Assembly (NCBI RefSeq): GCF_000799735.1
Contig: NZ_JUHH01000001.1
Span: forward strand, 1,178,001 to 1,242,000
DNA from: Methylotenera sp. G11
GTDB taxonomy: Bacteria; Pseudomonadota; Gammaproteobacteria; Burkholderiales; Methylophilaceae
Length of the DNA stretch: 64,000 bases
Direction: 5' to 3'
The position numbers and the translations under genes were made by a program. Below the pieces are notes generated by a model. The model was not told where the DNA came from, ran no database searches, and saw only the letters and a program-made list of their open reading frames with translations. Positions 60,272-64,000 of the stretch are shown here, piece by piece (position 1 is the first letter of the stretch; every line of letters begins with the position of its first letter).

Positions 60272-61063
60272 ATGGCGAATAACTTAACGTCACGCAAAGC
60301 AGTTATATTAACTAATAACAGCAAAGACCTTGGTCACGAGCTCGCTGCACCGCAAAGAAAGCTCTACGTCAGCCTTGCCCGTACACAAGCAGAAATTGAA
60401 GAAGCGCAGCGCCTGCGTTACAAGGTTTTTGCAGAAGAAATGGGCGCCCAGCTTTCCGGTACGGGCGGCCTCGACATTGACGGTTTTGACCAGTTCTGCG
60501 ATCACCTGATTGTGCGTGACAGCGGCACTAACCAGGTCATAGGTACTTACCGCATTCTAATCCCTTCAAAAGCCAACGAGGCTGGCGGCTATTACTCTGC
60601 GGGCGAGTTTGATTTAAGCCGAATCGCACACCTGTTTGACCGCACGGTTGAAGTCGGCCGCGCCTGCGTACACCAGAACTACCGCAACGGCGGCACCATC
60701 ACCATGCTCTGGGCTGGCCTTGCCAAATACATGCAGATCCACAACTACGAATACATGATTGGCTGCGGAAGCATCAATATGTCTGATGGCGGCCACCTGG
60801 CAGCCAGCCTGTACAGCAAGCTGCAGGATGAGTACCTATCTCCGCTGGAGTACCGTGTATTTGCACACAATCCGCTGCCTATCCATTCATTGAACTGCGA
60901 TCTGCAGGTTGCCTGCCCACCGCTGATCAAAGGTTATTTACGCCTGGGAGCCTATATTTGCGGGGAGCCGGCATGGGATCCCTATTTCAACACGGCAGAT
61001 ATGCTGGTAATGTTACCGTTATCCAGAATCAACCCAAGATACGCCAGCCATTTTATGAAATAA
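60272..61063 (+). CDS. olsB: Ornithine N-acyltransferase (OlsB-like, GNAT/hemolysin fold)
   Basis: The 263-residue acyltransferase fits the OlsB family. EEAQRLRYKVFAEEMGAQL, the FDQFCDHLIVRD segment and VEVGRACVHQNYRNGG are its motifs. OlsB transfers a 3-hydroxyacyl chain from ACP to ornithine to give lyso-ornithine lipid. The next gene is an OlsA-like O-acyltransferase. A PHO box lies upstream. Confidence 0.87.
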   Translation: MANNLTSRKAVILTNNSKDLGHELAAPQRKLYVSLARTQAEIEEAQRLRYKVFAEEMGAQLSGTGGLDIDGFDQFCDHLIVRDSGTNQVIGTYRILIPSKANEAGGYYSAGEFDLSRIAHLFDRTVEVGRACVHQNYRNGGTITMLWAGLAKYMQIHNYEYMIGCGSINMSDGGHLAASLYSKLQDEYLSPLEYRVFAHNPLPIHSLNCDLQVACPPLIKGYLRLGAYICGEPAWDPYFNTADMLVMLPLSRINPRYASHFMK

Positions 61064-61089
61064 GCACTGGAAGTATCGATACTTAAGCT

Positions 61090-61875
61090 TTGCAGACTAT
61101 AAAAACAGATCTATCCTCAACCAGTAAAATAATCAGGTTGTTCCGGGTTGGCCGCATCGTCGCCCATACCCTGCTGGGTTTAACCATCGCCAGCGTAGTC
61201 TTACCGCTAGCAGGAAAATCCTTTAAATCACGTCTGATCCAATGGTGGTGCAGAAAACTGCTGGCCGCTTTTAATCTGCAAGTGAGCAGCCATGGCCATA
61301 TCCCTGCAAAGGATGCCCAGCTCACCACGACCATGTTTGTAGCCAACCATATCTCCTGGTCGGACATTCATGCGATCAATAGCGTGATTGCGCTGCGCTT
61401 TATTGCAAAATCAGAGATCCGGAACTGGCCGGTTTTTGGCTACCTGGTCAGCCGGGCAAATACACTGTTTATTGACCGCAGCAGGAAACGTGATGCAAAA
61501 CGCACCATTGACGTTGCGGTGCAAAGCTTGCAGGCCGGCGATAACCTGTGCCTGTTCCCTGAAGGCACGACGACTGACGGCAGTGTCCTGCATCCATTCA
61601 AAAGTAGCCTGATACAAGCAGCCATTGAGGCAAAAGCGTCTATCCGGCCTGTAGCCATTCGCTACCCGCACCCGGATGGTGGCGTGAATATTGATGTGGC
61701 CTACGCCGGGGAAACAACGCTCATGCAATCCATGCAGAAAATACTTTCGCAAAAAAAACCTGTAATCGAACTGCATTTCCTTAAACCGATTACAGCTGAA
61801 GATGTAGCGAAACAAGACCGCCGCGAACTGACTTTGCAAATTGAAGCATTGATACGCCGGCACCTGGCACTGTAA
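61090..61875 (+). CDS. olsA: Lyso-ornithine lipid O-acyltransferase (OlsA/PlsC-like)
   Basis: The 261-residue membrane acyltransferase has an N-terminal hydrophobic helix (about residues 22-42), the HX4D motif NHISWSD (87-92) and FPEGTTTDG. It should add the second acyl chain to lyso-ornithine lipid. A stop at 61084-61086 forces the start to the TTG at 61090, or to a later codon. It lies 26 bases after olsB. Confidence 0.85.
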   Translation: MQTIKTDLSSTSKIIRLFRVGRIVAHTLLGLTIASVVLPLAGKSFKSRLIQWWCRKLLAAFNLQVSSHGHIPAKDAQLTTTMFVANHISWSDIHAINSVIALRFIAKSEIRNWPVFGYLVSRANTLFIDRSRKRDAKRTIDVAVQSLQAGDNLCLFPEGTTTDGSVLHPFKSSLIQAAIEAKASIRPVAIRYPHPDGGVNIDVAYAGETTLMQSMQKILSQKKPVIELHFLKPITAEDVAKQDRRELTLQIEALIRRHLAL

Positions 61876-61962
61876 TGCAGCCAGTCAGAAGCCATATGAA
61901 GGTTATTAAGCATGGGGCTTTAATATGGATAAAGCGCCACCGTTACGGCGAGGTGACAGCCG

Positions 61963-62808
61963 TTAACTTTTGATGGCCTTTACGGTAATGGGATTATCCG
62001 ACGGATGTGAGTCGACCTGCACGACCACCTTGGTTTCAACATTCATCGCTGTCAGTTTACCGCCCCACAGGCACCCTGTATCCAGGGCATAAATATTCGC
62101 CCGCTGTTGCAATCCCAATGCTGACCAATGTCCGAAAATCACCTGCGTATCTTTTGTAGCCCTCCCCGGCACGTCAAACCAGGGAATATAACCAGCCGGA
62201 ATATCCTGCAGCTCACCCTTGAATTTAAATTCCATCTTTCCTTCCGTAGTGCATATCCTTAAACGCGTAGCCGCATTGGTAATCAATCGCAGCCGGTCAA
62301 ACCCGTGCAGCCCGTCACTCCAATGATCCGGCAGGTTGCCGTACATGTGCCTCAGGAAATCCAGGTAATGATCACCATGCAGAACCTTTTCAACCTCAGC
62401 AGCATAGCCAAGCGCCTGCTCTGCTGTCCATTGCGGCAGCAAACCGGCATGCACCATCAAATGATCGCCTTCCCGGTAGATCAGGCGCTGATGTCGCAGC
62501 CAGTTTAAGAGCACCCCCCTATCAGGCGCTGCCAGCAGCGCATCCAGAGTATCGCCCTTATGTGCGGCAACGATCCCTTCTGCCACCACCAGGGCATGCA
62601 AATCATGATTGCCAAGCACCACCGTGAGGCTATCCTGATGTGCGTAACACCAGCGCAGCACCTCCAGCGAACCGCTGCCTCTATTGATAAGGTCGCCAAC
62701 CAGCCACAAACGGTCTGACTTCTCATCAAAGCTTATGCGTTCAAGCAGCGCCTTAAATGCATGATAACAACCCTGAATATCACCTATTGCATATATAGCC
62801 ACGCACAC
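61963..62808 (-). CDS. apaH: Diadenosine tetraphosphatase ApaH
   Basis: The 281-residue metallophosphatase hydrolyses Ap4A symmetrically. AIGDIQGCYHAF, LVGDLINRGSGS and VLGNHDLHAL are the metal-site motifs. A GTG two codons after the first ATG may be the true start (VAIYAIGD). It is convergent with olsA. Confidence 0.95.
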   Translation of the reverse strand: MCVAIYAIGDIQGCYHAFKALLERISFDEKSDRLWLVGDLINRGSGSLEVLRWCYAHQDSLTVVLGNHDLHALVVAEGIVAAHKGDTLDALLAAPDRGVLLNWLRHQRLIYREGDHLMVHAGLLPQWTAEQALGYAAEVEKVLHGDHYLDFLRHMYGNLPDHWSDGLHGFDRLRLITNAATRLRICTTEGKMEFKFKGELQDIPAGYIPWFDVPGRATKDTQVIFGHWSALGLQQRANIYALDTGCLWGGKLTAMNVETKVVVQVDSHPSDNPITVKAIKS

Positions 62809-62841
62809 TCACCATTTAAAATCCACCAAAAGCATTGCCAA

Positions 62842-62872
62842 GAAAAAAGCCACTTAGTTATTAAGTGGCTTC
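62842..62872 (-). terminator. Intrinsic terminator after the dihaem cytochrome gene
   Basis: On the minus strand AAGCCACTTA pairs with TAAGTGGCTT around a short loop, followed by TTTTC. It lies about 33 bases past the stop. Confidence 0.88.
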
Positions 62873-62904
62873 TCTTCATCTTACGCTAAAAATAACCTAA
62901 AAGA

Positions 62905-63744
62905 TTAGAATTTTGCGCCTGCTGCATTCGCCATATGTTTCACGGCACCTGCGACTTCATCATCGCTCAGGCTTGGATTTCCACCTTTAGCCGGCATTGT
63001 ACGCACACCTTTAATCGCGTGAGATACCAATGTTTCGTAACCTTGCTTGATACGTGGCTCCCACTGTGCCTTATCCCCAAATTTAGGTGCATTCATCAAT
63101 CCAGCTGCATGGCACATGGAACATACGGCCTTATATACTTCCTCACCACTTTTACCTGCTGCCGGAGCTGCAGCAGCAACAGGCTCTGCCGTTTTTGCTT
63201 CGGCTGCCGGGGCAGCTGCGGCTTCTGCCGGCTTATCTGCAGCCGCTTTTGGTGCCGGTGCTTTGAAATTTGCACCTGATGCGTTTGCCATATGTGCAAC
63301 CGCACTTGCGATCTCACCATCAGTCAGTGCAGGGTTACCGCCACGTGCCGGCATTGCACGAATACCTTCGATGGCATGCTTGATCAGTGTTTCATAACCT
63401 TGCGCAATACGTGGCTGCCATTGACCTTTATCACCAATTTTTGGCGAATTCATCAGGCCAGCTGCGTGACACATAGAACATACCGCTTTAACCACTTCTT
63501 CACCGCTTTTTTCAGCGCCTGAAGCTGCACCGGCTGCTGCGACTTCAACAACGGCTACAGGCTTGATATTTTCTTCAACCTGAGAAACGGCTGCTGTTGG
63601 CTCTGCAACCTCAATCGTGTCAGTTACACCAAAAATTTTCGCTACCAACAAAACAAATAGGACAATACCTACGACACCTACAAACGAGGCAAGTACGACT
63701 TGTCCAAATGAATAGCCTTTTTCGTCGCTATTTACATTGCTCAT
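62905..63744 (-). CDS. Membrane-anchored dihaem cytochrome c (tandem c5-type domains)
   Basis: The 279-residue protein has an N-terminal anchor (about residues 15-38), then two near-identical cytochrome c domains with CSMCH at 89-93 and 208-212, joined by an Ala/Pro/Lys linker (about 161-197). Each has MPARGGNP or MPAKGGNP with the likely axial Met. The repeats are 119 residues apart and clearly duplicated. It should carry electrons in the periplasm; the partner is unknown. Confidence 0.92.
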   Translation of the reverse strand: MSNVNSDEKGYSFGQVVLASFVGVVGIVLFVLLVAKIFGVTDTIEVAEPTAAVSQVEENIKPVAVVEVAAAGAASGAEKSGEEVVKAVCSMCHAAGLMNSPKIGDKGQWQPRIAQGYETLIKHAIEGIRAMPARGGNPALTDGEIASAVAHMANASGANFKAPAPKAAADKPAEAAAAPAAEAKTAEPVAAAAPAAGKSGEEVYKAVCSMCHAAGLMNAPKFGDKAQWEPRIKQGYETLVSHAIKGVRTMPAKGGNPSLSDDEVAGAVKHMANAAGAKF

Positions 63745-63780
63745 TACAGTTCATTCCCAGAAAAAATTAGTAAAGAAACG

Positions 63781-63808
63781 ATTATACCTGCACTTTAGAT
63801 TAAGGCAA
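63781..63808 (-). promoter_or_regulatory. Promoter of the dihaem cytochrome gene
   Basis: On the minus strand TTGCCT (63808-63803) and TATAAT (63786-63781) are 16 bases apart. The start codon follows 37 bases on. Confidence 0.55.
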
Positions 63809-63832
63809 AAAGACAGATTAAGGCAAAAAGAC
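63797..63832. repeat. Perfect 18-bp tandem duplication covering the -35 region
   Basis: AGATTAAGGCAAAAAGAC occurs twice without a gap (63797-63814 and 63815-63832). The copy nearer the cytochrome gene contains the inferred -35 TTGCCT (minus strand). Confidence 0.9.
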
Positions 63833-63953
63833 TAAAAATCCAGCCGAAAATCAAATGCATGGAACAAAGTCATTAAACGATATGAAAAATGCCGTCTCCG
63901 AATACCGCACGCAGCGATTCTGTTTGTTATAATGCGCTACCTGTTGTTTATAC

Positions 63954-64000
63954 GCGCCCGTAGCTCAGTTGGATAGAGTATTGGTTTCCGAAGCCAAGGG
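63954..64000 (+). tRNA. tRNA-Arg (anticodon CCG), 5' part
   Basis: The first 47 bases of a tRNA are visible. The acceptor strand is GCGCCCG, followed by TA and D-arm GCTC...GAGT. The anticodon arm TTGGT-TTCCGAA-GCCAA places CCG at 34-36, which reads CGG arginine codons. The right edge cuts it before the variable loop ends. TATAAT at 63928-63933 is a likely -10. Confidence 0.93.

Overview
The window is a gene-dense piece of a betaproteobacterial chromosome. The best guess is a Methylophilaceae-type methylotroph (order Nitrosomonadales). This rests on the betaproteobacterial gene orders (rpsT/murJ-ribF-ileS-lspA, rplU-rpmA-obgE-proB, pilD-coaE-zapD-yacG, ctaD-ctaG-ctaE-SURF1-ctaA-ctaB), the moderate GC content and the general look of the proteins. 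No methylotrophy gene lies in the window, so the family is an inference. There is no prophage, insertion sequence or CRISPR array; nearly everything is core genome plus a few accessory loci.

Bases 1-6266 hold the right part of an aa3-type cytochrome c oxidase locus: ctaD (3' end), a 35-residue membrane peptide, ctaG/cox11, ctaE, a DUF2909 gene on the opposite strand, SURF1, a SCO-like protein, ctaA and ctaB. Bases 6330-12257 hold a cbb3 oxidase locus (ccoNOQP, ccoG, a short fixH-like gene, a TauE/SafE-type membrane protein) behind a promoter with a degenerate FNR/ANR-like site. A TonB-dependent receptor and a His/Cys-rich BNR-repeat protein follow on the minus strand (12317-15843), then a RegB/RegA-type redox two-component system (15989-17867). 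Together these read as a respiration, copper and redox-control region.

Bases 17998-38575 are mostly housekeeping: sulfite-oxidase-like enzyme, lspA, ileS, ribF, murJ, rpsT, purEK, proB, obgE, rpmA, rplU, ispB, an orphan gene, pilD, coaE, zapD, yacG, a PCu(A)C copper chaperone, a Nudix-ThiE fusion, argJ and cysS. Bases 38748-45928 carry a TPR protein and an L,D-transpeptidase that share a C-terminal domain, two cyclophilins, lpxH, an unusual GAF/HD-GYP protein, nusB and ribH. An OFA-family transporter follows (46141-47817).

Bases 47975-51530 form a phosphate-control region: phoB, phoR and a lipoprotein, with a PHO box in front of phoB and another in front of a divergent gene for a periplasmic thioredoxin-like protein. 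A third PHO box (60188-60216) precedes olsB-olsA, which should make phosphorus-free ornithine lipids. The three sites have 11-bp repeats. Two have a -10 hexamer 10 bp after the last repeat; at phoB that spacing holds from the second repeat. I consider this small Pho regulon, including an uncharacterised secreted protein, the most interesting result.

The rest contains a 1289-residue FAD/Fe-S oxidoreductase (DUF3683 type), a TlpA-like thioredoxin, a HemJ/CopD-like membrane protein, a hypothetical protein, a TetR regulator whose promoter suggests a leaderless transcript, a PfkB-family kinase, a glycine-zipper lipoprotein, apaH, a duplicated dihaem cytochrome c, and the first 47 bases of a tRNA-Arg(CCG) at the right edge.
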